Shown here piece after piece: positions 27,793 through 37,000 of a stretch of DNA of 55,768 bases. The notes beneath the pieces were generated by a model, which had not been told where the DNA came from, made no database searches, and saw nothing but the letters and a program-made list of their open reading frames with translations. A program made the translations under genes and the position numbers. Within the stretch, counting starts at the first letter, position 1; each line of letters begins with the position of its first letter. The stretch is taken from contig JAKMGP010000184.1 in the NCBI GenBank assembly GCA_022424905.1, positions 1 to 55,768 on the forward strand, in the 5' to 3' direction. Origin of the DNA: Akkermansiaceae bacterium. Its GTDB lineage: Bacteria; Verrucomicrobiota; Verrucomicrobiia; Verrucomicrobiales; Akkermansiaceae.

Positions 27793-29189
27793 GATGAATG
27801 TGGATCAATAAGCGGAACGTCGCGAAGTTTTCGTTGAAGAGTACGTCTGCTGATCCCAAGTAGTTCTGCGGCTTTCGTCCGATTTCCGTCCGTAACCCGC
27901 AGTGCGCCTTGCACAGCTCGTTGCTCGAGGGCATGCAAGTTGAATTCCTCCTTGGGAGCAAGGGTGTTTTTCACCGAAGATGATTCAAAGTGGTGTCCTA
28001 GACCAGTGACGAAGTCTGGAAGGTGTTGAATATCTAGCTCAGATTGGTTTGACATCACTACGGCATGCTCGATGGCAGTTCGTAATTCTCGGACATTTCC
28101 GGGCCAGCCGTAACCAAGCAGAGAGCTCATGGCAGCCTCGGTGAGAGGTTTCTCTGGGCGGCCGTTTTCTCTGGCAAATTCCGATAGAAAGGAGTTCGCA
28201 AGTAATACAATGTCTTCTCTTCTCTCGCGGAGAGGTGGCATAATTACACCTAAGACATTGAGTCGGAAGTAAAGATCTTCACGAAATGTTCCCTCTTCGA
28301 CCATCTTGGAAAGACTACGGTTGGTTGCGGCAATGATGCGAACATCGACGTGAATCGAGGTGTTTGAGCCAACGCGTTCAATCGTTCGTTCGGAAAGAGC
28401 TCGGAGCAGCTTTACCTGTGTTTGTGCATCAATCTCTCCAATTTCGTCGAGAAAAAGAGTTCCGCCGTGAGCTTGTTCAAATCTGCCTACCCGGCGCTGG
28501 GAGGCCCCAGTGAAGGCGCCTTTTTCATGGCCGAATAGTTCACTTTCTAAAAGTTGGGAAGACAGAGCGGCGCAATTTACACCTACAAATTTTTCCCCTG
28601 GACGCCCAGAAAGGTCGTGGAGGGCGTGAGCGACCACCTCTTTGCCGGTTCCCGATTCACCCTCAATGAGGACCGTCGCACGCGTCGGGGCGATTTGTTC
28701 GATCTTGGCAGCAACTTTGGCCATCAAAGTAGAACGTCCGATCAGGCGGTCAAGGCCATGGGATGCGCTGGCTTTGCTCTCTTTTAGAGTTTCATTCTCC
28801 GCGACAAGCTTAACGTTTTCCTTTTCCAGGGTTCGATTCCGGACGGCTCGTTTGAGAAGAAGCTCAACTTCATCGAGGTTCAGAGGCTTAGTGACAAAGT
28901 GCCAGGCTCCGCGACGCATTGCTTCGACTGCCGTGTCGACTGAGCCGTAAGCTGTCATCATAAGTGCAACCGGTGGGTGGGGAAGCGTGAGGGCTGCGTC
29001 GAGTACTTCCATCCCCGAGTCGGCTCCAAGCCGAAGATCTGTAAGAAGGAGGTCAACATCTTCGGAATTAAGGACCTGCTTGGCTTGTTTGAGATCTGCC
29101 GCCACGTAACAATCGAAGCTTTCCTCGAGAGCCATTCTCAGGCCGTCGCGGGTCGCTTTTTCATCATCAACAATTAAGAGGGTTTTCAC
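27789..29189 (-). CDS. Sigma-54-dependent response regulator (NtrC family)
   Basis: A 466-residue transcription activator. The receiver domain (1-120) has Asp8/Asp9, phospho-acceptor Asp51 (LLLTDLRLG) and Lys101 (VTKPLN). The AAA+ domain has Walker A GESGTGKE at 177-184, the sigma-54-contacting loop GAFTGA at 224-229 and Walker B TLFLDEIGEID. A Fis-type HTH ends the protein (NRTKAAELLGISRRTLQRKL). It sits 8 bp after its likely kinase. It implies that RpoN-dependent promoters exist in this genome; targets are not evident here. Confidence 0.95.
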   Translation of the reverse strand: MKTLLIVDDEKATRDGLRMALEESFDCYVAADLKQAKQVLNSEDVDLLLTDLRLGADSGMEVLDAALTLPHPPVALMMTAYGSVDTAVEAMRRGAWHFVTKPLNLDEVELLLKRAVRNRTLEKENVKLVAENETLKESKASASHGLDRLIGRSTLMAKVAAKIEQIAPTRATVLIEGESGTGKEVVAHALHDLSGRPGEKFVGVNCAALSSQLLESELFGHEKGAFTGASQRRVGRFEQAHGGTLFLDEIGEIDAQTQVKLLRALSERTIERVGSNTSIHVDVRIIAATNRSLSKMVEEGTFREDLYFRLNVLGVIMPPLRERREDIVLLANSFLSEFARENGRPEKPLTEAAMSSLLGYGWPGNVRELRTAIEHAVVMSNQSELDIQHLPDFVTGLGHHFESSSVKNTLAPKEEFNLHALEQRAVQGALRVTDGNRTKAAELLGISRRTLQRKLRDVPLIDPHSS

Positions 29190-29197
29190 AAATATTT

Positions 29198-30385
29198 CTA
29201 CACTTCGATTGGGGCGCTGTCTTCGAGCAGACGCACTCGTTTATCGGTCCTCGGGAAGTAAAGGGTGACCTTGGTTCCAACCTCTTCCTCGCTTTCAACT
29301 TCTAATTCTCCGCCATGTTCGCGGAGGATACGGCGGACAATGAGCATCCCGAGCCCTGTTCCTTCGGCCTTGGTAGTCCGAAATGGTTCGAACATTGCTC
29401 CCATCGCTTCAGGCGAGATGCCGCTGCCATTGTCCGAAATCGCTAGGCTAACTTCATACTCAGTTACGCTGCTTTTAATCAGGATCTCACCTGAATTCTG
29501 TTCAACAGCCTGATAAGCATTTCGAATGACGTTATAAAGAGCCTGCTTGATTTGGGTTGGATCAAGGTGGAGGGAGGGTAGATCCCCGACTAGATCGAGC
29601 TTTACTGGAATTTTACGACTTTCAAGTTCTGGGCTGAGAGCGAGGAGGCTTTCTTCGAGTAACTGGTGGAGTTCCGTGGGTTCCCGTTCAGGTTTAGTGG
29701 GGCGCATTGCCTCGAGAAACTGTTTCAAGATAGTGTCAAGCCGCCCGATTTCAGTGCGGGCCGTGCCGAGATGTTTTTGGAGTGGTTTTTGGTCGCCTTC
29801 GGGAAGTTCGGAGATGCGGCGTTCAAGAAGTTGGAGGTGAAGTGAGAGCGAATTAAGTGGGTTACCGATCTCATGGGCTACCCCGGCAGCCAGCAGAGTG
29901 AGTGCGTTGAGTTTTTCGGATTCAATCTCTTTTTCGGCTTCTTCGCGAGAACGGGTGATATCCCGGACTAACATGACATGTCCAAGGTCAGCTTCGCCTT
30001 CTTCGGCGACCGGGGAGAGATAAAAATTCAGGTATCGGTTTTCGGGATAAAAAACCTCAAGATCTCGGCTCACTGTTCGACGATTAGAGTGCATCAGGTT
30101 CGTCCAATCGACGCCGCGGACTATCTCGTCCAAGGGTTTGCCTTGGGCTTCCTCGGGTGTGGTGCCAAAAAATCGACATCCGGCATGGTTGATAAAACTA
30201 ATTCCTCCTGAGGTATCGAGGAGGAGAACGCCTTCTTGGAGTGCTTCGAAGACTTTTTGGAGGAAGCCTTTTTCACGAACTAGCCTAGAAAGAAGCGCCT
30301 GCACTTCTCCCGGCTCGATCTGGTCGAGCCGTGAAAGAATTTTGTCGAGGACCGCAGATTTCAAAGCTGCGACAGATTGGCACAA
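29198..30385 (-). CDS. PAS-domain sensor histidine kinase
   Basis: Two-component kinase of 395 residues without membrane helices, so a cytoplasmic sensor. It has a PAS domain at about 42-145 (LQEGVLLLDTSGGISFINHAGCRFFG), a HisKA domain with phospho-accepting His171 in AAGVAHEIGNPLNSL, and HATPase_c with N box NAYQAVEQ, G1 DNGSGI and G2 GTGLGMLIVRRIL. The layout is that of NtrB-type kinases. The paired NtrC-type regulator follows after 8 bp. The longest frame begins at a TTG at 30385, and a TTG at 30364 is equally possible, so the start is uncertain. Signal unknown. Confidence 0.92.
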   Translation of the reverse strand: MCQSVAALKSAVLDKILSRLDQIEPGEVQALLSRLVREKGFLQKVFEALQEGVLLLDTSGGISFINHAGCRFFGTTPEEAQGKPLDEIVRGVDWTNLMHSNRRTVSRDLEVFYPENRYLNFYLSPVAEEGEADLGHVMLVRDITRSREEAEKEIESEKLNALTLLAAGVAHEIGNPLNSLSLHLQLLERRISELPEGDQKPLQKHLGTARTEIGRLDTILKQFLEAMRPTKPEREPTELHQLLEESLLALSPELESRKIPVKLDLVGDLPSLHLDPTQIKQALYNVIRNAYQAVEQNSGEILIKSSVTEYEVSLAISDNGSGISPEAMGAMFEPFRTTKAEGTGLGMLIVRRILREHGGELEVESEEEVGTKVTLYFPRTDKRVRLLEDSAPIEV

Positions 30386-30551
30386 TCAGAGGGTGGAGGC
30401 AATCCTCGGGCTTACACAATTGGTTCCCTGCTGATTTGGGTGGGCCCCCAGCGATTCATCTATCACTGAAATCTCCGAGGTTTTAAGTTACTCCAAAGGA
30501 CTCTCGGTTCCAAAGATGGAGCGTTTGAAGGCGTAGCTAGCTGGAAAAGAA

Positions 30552-31319
30552 TTACTCGGTTTCTTCGGACAGAGCTAGAACCTTGTCGTTACTTGCACCG
30601 GTTTTGATGATTTCACCATTTACCTTTAAGTGAACAACCAGACCAAGAAGCTTGTCACGATACTTGCTCTTAGCCCCTTTGACCATGATCGGGCGCTGAT
30701 TGAATGTTCCCCACAGACCGTAGGGATCTTCGGTGAAACATCATCCACCTCCGCCGCCTGACGGCATAACCGGATTATCACTCCAAGATTCCAGATTGGC
30801 GCTCTTAGTAGTGATAGTTTCAGTCCCGTTTGAGAGGACGAGATCGATTGTGTCCGAGCCAGAGATCTTCTCAATCTTGTTTTGATACTGGCGGCGATTT
30901 CGCTCTACAAAAAAGACATATTCGACCGTCACATCTTTCAGCATCTCATCACGGTTATTTTCTACTGTGACGATGTAATTATGATCGTATTTTTCAAAGT
31001 GCCACTGCCCTTGCGCTGGCTTATTTTTTTCGGTCCTTTTGCTGTAATGCTTGGTGTCGATAGAAAGGGCTTTTCTAGCCTGAACAATCAGGCCTTGCTC
31101 TTTCACATATTTTTGGTCTTGCTCCGAAAGAATGTCGACGGAAAAGGTGAGGACTTTGCCACGCGCGATGCGCATCTTCGCTTTCTTTGTTGAGGACTCA
31201 TACTCAATGAGCTCGCCACGGAAGGTTTTTTTGCCATCCTTGCTGACGTAGGTGCGCATCTCTCCAAACACCGCGGTGAGGGGAAAGCATATAATAAGAA
31301 GCAACTGTCTACCTTTCAT
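30552..31319 (-). CDS. Exported SHD1-domain protein with in-frame TGA: candidate selenoprotein
   Basis: The frame starts MKGRQLLLIICFPLTAVFGEMRTY, a clean signal peptide. It continues as an SHD1-like beta domain of the PVC type (about residues 22-75, TYVSKDGKKTFRGELIEYES, VDILSEQDQKYVKEQG). After that comes a beta-rich domain, then PVMPSGGGGG at residues 183-192 and a TGA at 30741-30743. The same frame then stays open for 62 codons (CFTEDPYGLWGTFNQRPIM ... LSEETE) to TAA at 30552-30554. If TGA is read as selenocysteine (residue 193), the product is 255 residues with a vicinal Sec-Cys pair after five glycines. A SECIS-like hairpin lies at the expected distance. If TGA is a stop, the protein ends at 192 residues and the gene is truncated. 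Function unknown; predicted outside the cytoplasmic membrane. Confidence 0.6.
30708..30726 (-). promoter_or_regulatory. SECIS-like hairpin 3' of the in-frame TGA
   Basis: Reading the mRNA: CCC (30725-30723) pairs with GGG (30712-30710), U30722 is bulged, AC (30721-30720) pairs with GU (30714-30713), and the loop is GGUCU (30719-30715). Twenty-one nucleotides separate the UGA from the loop. In the E. coli fdhF SECIS a bulged U and a GGUC loop are the SelB contacts, so the resemblance is specific, although the upper stem here has two base pairs (or three with a closing G-U) and total stability is modest. Confidence 0.5.
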
Positions 31320-31387
31320 GATGTTAACTTGTCCTCTTTCGTCTCATTCAACAAGCTGAAAATACGAGGGGGAGAACATCTGAATCC

Positions 31388-33886
31388 CTACTTCTGGAAA
31401 AGGGGATCGTTCTTGTTTCCTCCTGATAAGATGTAAGCGAGTAGGTCTAGAATGTCGTCATCTTCCAGTTGATTAAGAAGACCCGGAGGCATCATCGAGA
31501 ACTTGGTAGGCTCCGAAGATTTAATATCGCTAGTTTTAATAATCGTCATAGCTCCGGGAGCCATGAGATCGGTGATGATTCTGTAAGTGTCTCCGCTGAG
31601 ATTGGCGATACGGCCGATGATTTGTTTTCCATCTTTTAGGGTAAAGGTAATCGACCCATATTGGTCACTAATCTCCTTACTTGGGTCGATGATAGATTCG
31701 AGTAGGTCGTGGGGGCTGAATTTTCCACCCGCGCTGGTTAAGTCTGGGCCGATCCCTCCCCCTTCTTCATTGAAGCGGTGACACGCGTAGCAGGTTGCGG
31801 TCGCGAACATTTCGCGTCCGTTTTTGAAGTTGCGGTTGCTCTCGAGTCCAGAGCCAAGAAGGGGGGTGAGGTCCTTCATCTGCCAGTTCTTTATGAACTT
31901 AAGCTGGCGATTGCTGCTGAGCGGGTTTTTTGTCACGGGCTTAGCATCGATGATAGACGCGAGCGCCTTTTTACGCTTCGCAGAAAGACGGGCTAGGTGG
32001 TCTTTTTTGATTTCATTGACGAAGTTGTTGAAGCTTGCACCACCCTTGTAGCCGGCTGCGCGGCTGAACCAGATAAAAAGTTTTTTCTCGGAATCGTTCG
32101 TCCATCCTTGTTTCACAAAACGAATGTTTTTTGCGATCGCAATTTGCTCTTCCTGGGTTGGTGCGTTGGTAATCAAATCAACCGAGCGTGTGACCATGTC
32201 GGGAGTCTGAAGGTAGCCTAGAACATTTGAGAGCTCTATGTTTTCGAATGCCGAATCGCTAGGGTAGTGGGAATCGAGTTGTGCAATTACGGCTGCTTTA
32301 TGTTTGGCGTCTGGTGCTCCGAGACGAAGAAAAGCAAGCCCATATGCGCGGAGCAAATCGTAGCGTTCCTGCGGTTTGAGTTTGGCATAATCCAAAGCGA
32401 GAAGAGCTTTGATGACAGGAGCCTGGTGCTCTTTTCCTCCAAGACGGGCGAGGGAAATAAGTCCTCCAAGTTGAGCGAAAGTGTTCTTTTCCCTAAGAAC
32501 CTTTCCTGCCCAGTTTTCAACAGGAACTTTTTCGATGGCAGTACGAGCGGTGAAGCGAAGGGCGCGGTCGGCGCTGCCAAGGTGATTCCAAAATTTACCA
32601 ATAACGGAGGCGTCACTCTTAAGGTGGTATTTTGCAATGGCGTTACGCTCAGCGCGCTCCTTGGCTCCTTCGATGCGTGGTTTCGCGGGAGCGGTGCTTT
32701 CGCTGCCTGTGTAGGTAACACGGTAAATTCCGGATTGAACCCTGCGGCCTCCAACGGCGATGTACATTGCACCATCTTTTTGACTGATACAAAGATCGGT
32801 GAGGGGGAAGGGTTGACCGGCGATGAATTCTTCAACCTCCCCAGTGTAGCTGGAGCCGTTTGGTTCGAGGTGAACTGCGTAGAGTTTTCCATAAGACCAG
32901 TCGCAGGCGAAGAAAGCCTTCTGATATTTGGCTGGGAATTTTGCTCCGGTCCCAAAGGTTACCCCAGTGGGTGATCCGGGGCCAACGTTCACAACGGCAC
33001 CAAAGCTATCGCTGTAATATTCGGGCCACTTTGCCGAACCATTTCGCCAGCCGAATTCGGCCCCGCTAATGACGTGGTTGATGCGTGTAGGGCGATACCA
33101 AGGCGTGTTGATATCCCACTCCATATCCGCATCGTAGGTAAACATCTCTCCTTCGAGGTTGAAGTCGATATCGTATTGGTTTCGAAACCCAGTCGCGACA
33201 ACTTCCCAATTTTTGCCTTCAGGATCCGTCTTGCAAATCCATCCACGGGGAGCTTCAACTCCTTTCATAAACCCGCGACCGTAGACCCGCGGCTGGAGTG
33301 TGTCTTCGCTCCAGCATTCAGTGACGCGGGAGCTTTGATAATCGGGAAGAGCGGTTTGGTTTCCACAGGCCACGTAAAGCGATTTGCCGTCTGGCGAGAG
33401 AACCACGGCATGAGGGCCGTGTTCGCCTCCGACCTCCTGGAATTTTTTTAGTAAAGTGACTTTATTAAACTTATCGTCGCCATTTGTGTCCTGGATCCTG
33501 TAAAGTCCCCGGCCCTTGTGCTTCTTTTCGTTCACCACGACATAAAGCGAGTCGAAGGCGTACAAGAGCCCCCAAGCATGACCGATATCGAGATCAATTT
33601 TTTCGAGGTCCCTGTCGTCGAGAGTTTCTCCTGAGGCAGGGCGGTTAAAGCGGTAAAGCGAGCCGTATTGATCACCTGCGATAAGCCGCCCTTTGTCGTC
33701 TTCACAAAGGACGACCCAAGAACCGAAATCCTTTTTGGGAACTGAGTAGAGCCGCTCAATTTTGAATCCTTCTTTAACGACTAGGCGTTGTGGGGAAGTG
33801 GCTTGGGAGACGAAATCTTCGGCAAGAGTAACTTGAGCCATGAGAGTGGCTCCTACGATAACGGCAGATTTAAAAATTTTATTCAC
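31388..33886 (-). CDS. PVC-type haem-binding propeller/HEAT protein (c-type cytochrome domain)
   Basis: A large exported redox protein of the PVC membrane-bound dehydrogenase type. From the GTG at 33886 the N-terminus is a signal peptide (NKIFKSAVIVGATLMAQVTLAEDF). A TTG at 33907 would add seven residues. The first half is a glucose/sorbosone-dehydrogenase-like propeller (GQPFPLTDLCISQKDGAMYIAVGGRR). A helical HEAT-like section follows. The C-terminal c-type cytochrome domain has CYACH (Cys699, Cys702, His703 from the GTG) and the family tail PPGLLNQLEDDDILDLLAYIL. Probably oxidises a sugar or polysaccharide-derived substrate in the periplasm; substrate unknown. A longer paralogue lies immediately upstream. 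Confidence 0.88.
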   Translation of the reverse strand: MNKIFKSAVIVGATLMAQVTLAEDFVSQATSPQRLVVKEGFKIERLYSVPKKDFGSWVVLCEDDKGRLIAGDQYGSLYRFNRPASGETLDDRDLEKIDLDIGHAWGLLYAFDSLYVVVNEKKHKGRGLYRIQDTNGDDKFNKVTLLKKFQEVGGEHGPHAVVLSPDGKSLYVACGNQTALPDYQSSRVTECWSEDTLQPRVYGRGFMKGVEAPRGWICKTDPEGKNWEVVATGFRNQYDIDFNLEGEMFTYDADMEWDINTPWYRPTRINHVISGAEFGWRNGSAKWPEYYSDSFGAVVNVGPGSPTGVTFGTGAKFPAKYQKAFFACDWSYGKLYAVHLEPNGSSYTGEVEEFIAGQPFPLTDLCISQKDGAMYIAVGGRRVQSGIYRVTYTGSESTAPAKPRIEGAKERAERNAIAKYHLKSDASVIGKFWNHLGSADRALRFTARTAIEKVPVENWAGKVLREKNTFAQLGGLISLARLGGKEHQAPVIKALLALDYAKLKPQERYDLLRAYGLAFLRLGAPDAKHKAAVIAQLDSHYPSDSAFENIELSNVLGYLQTPDMVTRSVDLITNAPTQEEQIAIAKNIRFVKQGWTNDSEKKLFIWFSRAAGYKGGASFNNFVNEIKKDHLARLSAKRKKALASIIDAKPVTKNPLSSNRQLKFIKNWQMKDLTPLLGSGLESNRNFKNGREMFATATCYACHRFNEEGGGIGPDLTSAGGKFSPHDLLESIIDPSKEISDQYGSITFTLKDGKQIIGRIANLSGDTYRIITDLMAPGAMTIIKTSDIKSSEPTKFSMMPPGLLNQLEDDDILDLLAYILSGGNKNDPLFQK

Positions 33887-34004
33887 AGAGGACGAAACCC
33901 TACGCAAGCAATATTCACAACGCTATTTTAAAAACCAGATCTTGAAGGAGTGTTTCTTGTTTTGAAGTAATCAAAATGGAGGAATGGCTCCTTCGTCTCG
34001 TATT

Positions 34005-37000
34005 TTATTTATGTCCCTCATCCGTTTTGTCCTTTTTGCAGGAAACGAGGAAAGCCACAAGGTCGCGAGCTTCTTGTTTGCTCAGCAGGGCGGTCATTGG
34101 GGGCATTGCCGAGACTGGTTTGCTCTTCTTGGCAATATCTGATTTTTTGATGATCTTCGTTGTTTCGGCAAATTTGATAATGGCATTACCGTCTTTGTCA
34201 TCGGGCATGAAGTTACCGCTGATCTCTGTGCCGTCTTTCAGGGTAATAGTGCCAAGGCCATATCCGTCAGCAACTTCGGCGCCAGGATTGACAAGCGAAC
34301 GCAGTAGGTAGGCAGAATCATGTTTTTTACCGATGGCTCCGAGCTCGGGGCCAACATCCCCACCAACTCCGTGCATGGTATGGCAGCGTTGACATTGAGC
34401 CGCTCCGTGTTCGTAGAAGATTTTTTTGCCCAATTTGACGTCTCCGCCATCGCGACAGAGGAGATTCCACTCGGCGTTTGGGTCGTCCTTGGCGAGGGAC
34501 GCATGAAATTCGTCGAGAGAGAGAGCTACTGTTTCGGCAGCGGTGACGATGTCTAGAGCAAGTCCTGATTCGGCTTTGCCAGTAATCAGTTGGTCGAGAG
34601 CAACCTTGATCATCTCTCTAGCTTTGGGTGTTTTGAGTTTGGTTAGAGTTTGCAAAGTGAGTTGCTTTTCTTTCAAGGTGGCCTTTTTACTCGTGAGAAG
34701 ATCTCCAAGCTGAGCGGTAGCGCGATCGGGATCATTCTTGAAGAGAAGTTCTCTCGCCATGCTTCGGACTTTGTCGCTTTTGTCGGCGAAAAGTTCCTGA
34801 AGCGTGAACGGCCAAACGGAACTCGATTCTTTGAGCGGCGAGAGAAGCTTCATCGATTTAACGCGGGCCTCCTCGGGGTATTTTTCATTCTTTAGGTATC
34901 GAGTGAGACGAAGTTCACCGAGAGGGATCTTGTCCTGTTCGGAGAGAGTGAGGGCGCGGGAAATGAGGTCGATCGAGCTTTTGTCAATGCCATCAAGGAG
35001 ACCCTCAAGGTCTTTGATGATGCTGGAATCTAGTTTGATCCGATTCTCAGGAAGGGTCCGGGCAAACCCAGTGACAGGATCTGGGACGGGTGGGTTGTTC
35101 CACTCGAGGAGAGCGATTAGCGCGTCCTTACGAGTCCGGAAATCAACTTTTGGGTCGGCGGCAATTTTTGCGATTACTTCGGCGTCCTTTTCTTGGCCTA
35201 AAACCCAAGCTGCAAAAATTGCTCTTCGAGCGGTCAAAGGGTGCCATTTTATTTCAGGAGAGACTCTTAGTGCGATGTTGTGTGCTTGGTTTGAGAGTGC
35301 TCGATAGGTTTTACGAACATCCATTTCATAAGCAGCGCGAATCGCTTCCTGGCGGACTGATTGATCGCGGTCGCCAAAATAGGTTTCGAGAAGATGAGAT
35401 TTATGGCGACGAAGGGCAATGACGATAGCGCGGCGGACTGCTGTCGAACGGTGGTCAAAGTATCTCCAATCGGGCGCAAAATTGGCACATTTTGTAAGGA
35501 CCATGATTCCAGCGTGGCGGAGAACAACATCCTTATCGTCGTTTTTCTCCAACATCTTAATCGCCGGTTCGACTGCATCTTCATGACCATGATTGGAGAG
35601 GGCAATGGCCGCGAGTGATGCGACACGTGGTGATGAATCGTCGAGCATTGCGATCAGAGCCTTACGGAATGGGGCGAGGTGCTTGCCGTGGTTGCCAAGA
35701 GTTCGTGCAAGGTTGGCCCTAATTTCCATTTCTTCGTCCCCGATTAGACTGGTTAGGGAGTTAAGTGCGGAAGGGTTTTTCTGGCCAAGCTGACCAATTC
35801 CCCAAAGGCCGTGGATTCTGCGCATGAGTGGTTGGCTTGGCTTGATTGCCTTTTCAAACAGATGAAGGGAAGCGAGGTCTTGATCAGCGAGAGCGAATTG
35901 AGCGCGCTGGCGCACCCGCTGGTCAGGGTGGGCCAGAAGCTCGAAGAGTCTGCCTGGCTTAAGGGAGGGGATGCCGTTTGCGAAAAGATTTTTGATTTCT
36001 GTAATCTTTTTTGACTTGAGTTTCGAGTCGTCGGCGAGGGTGTAGACGTTACCTTTTCCAGACTTGGTCCAGCCACCACCGTAGTCTGCAATATAGAGCT
36101 TACCGTCATATCCCCAATCGAGGTCGGTAAGGGCGATTCCCTTCAGGAAGTTTGTCTGCTCGCCGAGTTTAAAATTGGCTCCGTCGGGATTCAGGGTGAA
36201 GCGTTCGATGAGGCAGCGACCGGGTCCGGCGACGTAGCTTGCAACGAAAAAGTTGCGATCGAATTTTTCGGGTAGTCCGACGATGCCGGGATTGTAGGCC
36301 AAGCCGCAGGGGCCATTCGAGCTGTAAGCAATCGGAGGATTGATGTAGGCAGGTTGGCGGTCGTGGCGGGTATTCCAAAGCCCTTCGTTCATCCAAGCAT
36401 CGATTTGATCCTCTTTGCGTGGAGGCTTCCCGCCAATGTGATTGTAGACTGAGCCACCGAAGGAGACCATAGTTTGGTGGCCCATTTTCCAGCCGGAGTC
36501 ACCATGTTCGACGAGATAGACAATTCGCTCGCGATCTCCTTGGTCGTAATCGTTATCGACGGTGAATAGATTGCCAAATTCATCAAAGACAATCTCTTTT
36601 GGATTACGAAGATTGATGTAGAACTCCTCAAATTCAGAGCCGTCAGGGTTAGCTCTGAAGACGCCGCCAGAGTCTGGACGCGCAAAGGTCTTGCCATCCT
36701 GTTCAACATGATAACCACGGTCGCCAATCGACCAATAGAGTTTGCCGTCAGGGCCCCAAGCGAAACCGTTAAGATCATGACCGGAAAAGCTAACACGAAC
36801 TCCAAAACCATTGACGAGCGTTTTGACCTCCTCTGCTTTTCCATCGTTGTTGGTATCTTTGAGGCTGTAAACGCCAGGAATCATTGCGAAGTAGACAGTG
36901 CCGTCTTTTTCAATGAGTCCGCCGGAGGGGCCGGCGAGGGGGGCGTTAAAATCACCACGATAAATGGTTGTTTTATCCGAGACGCCATCGCCATCGGTGT

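Noticed and set aside
32267-32974. Long plus-strand frame of 235 codons and its minus-strand twin at 32287-32955
   Set aside because: Both lie inside the well-supported haem-protein gene and have no family-like sequence; they are frame shadows of a biased coding region.
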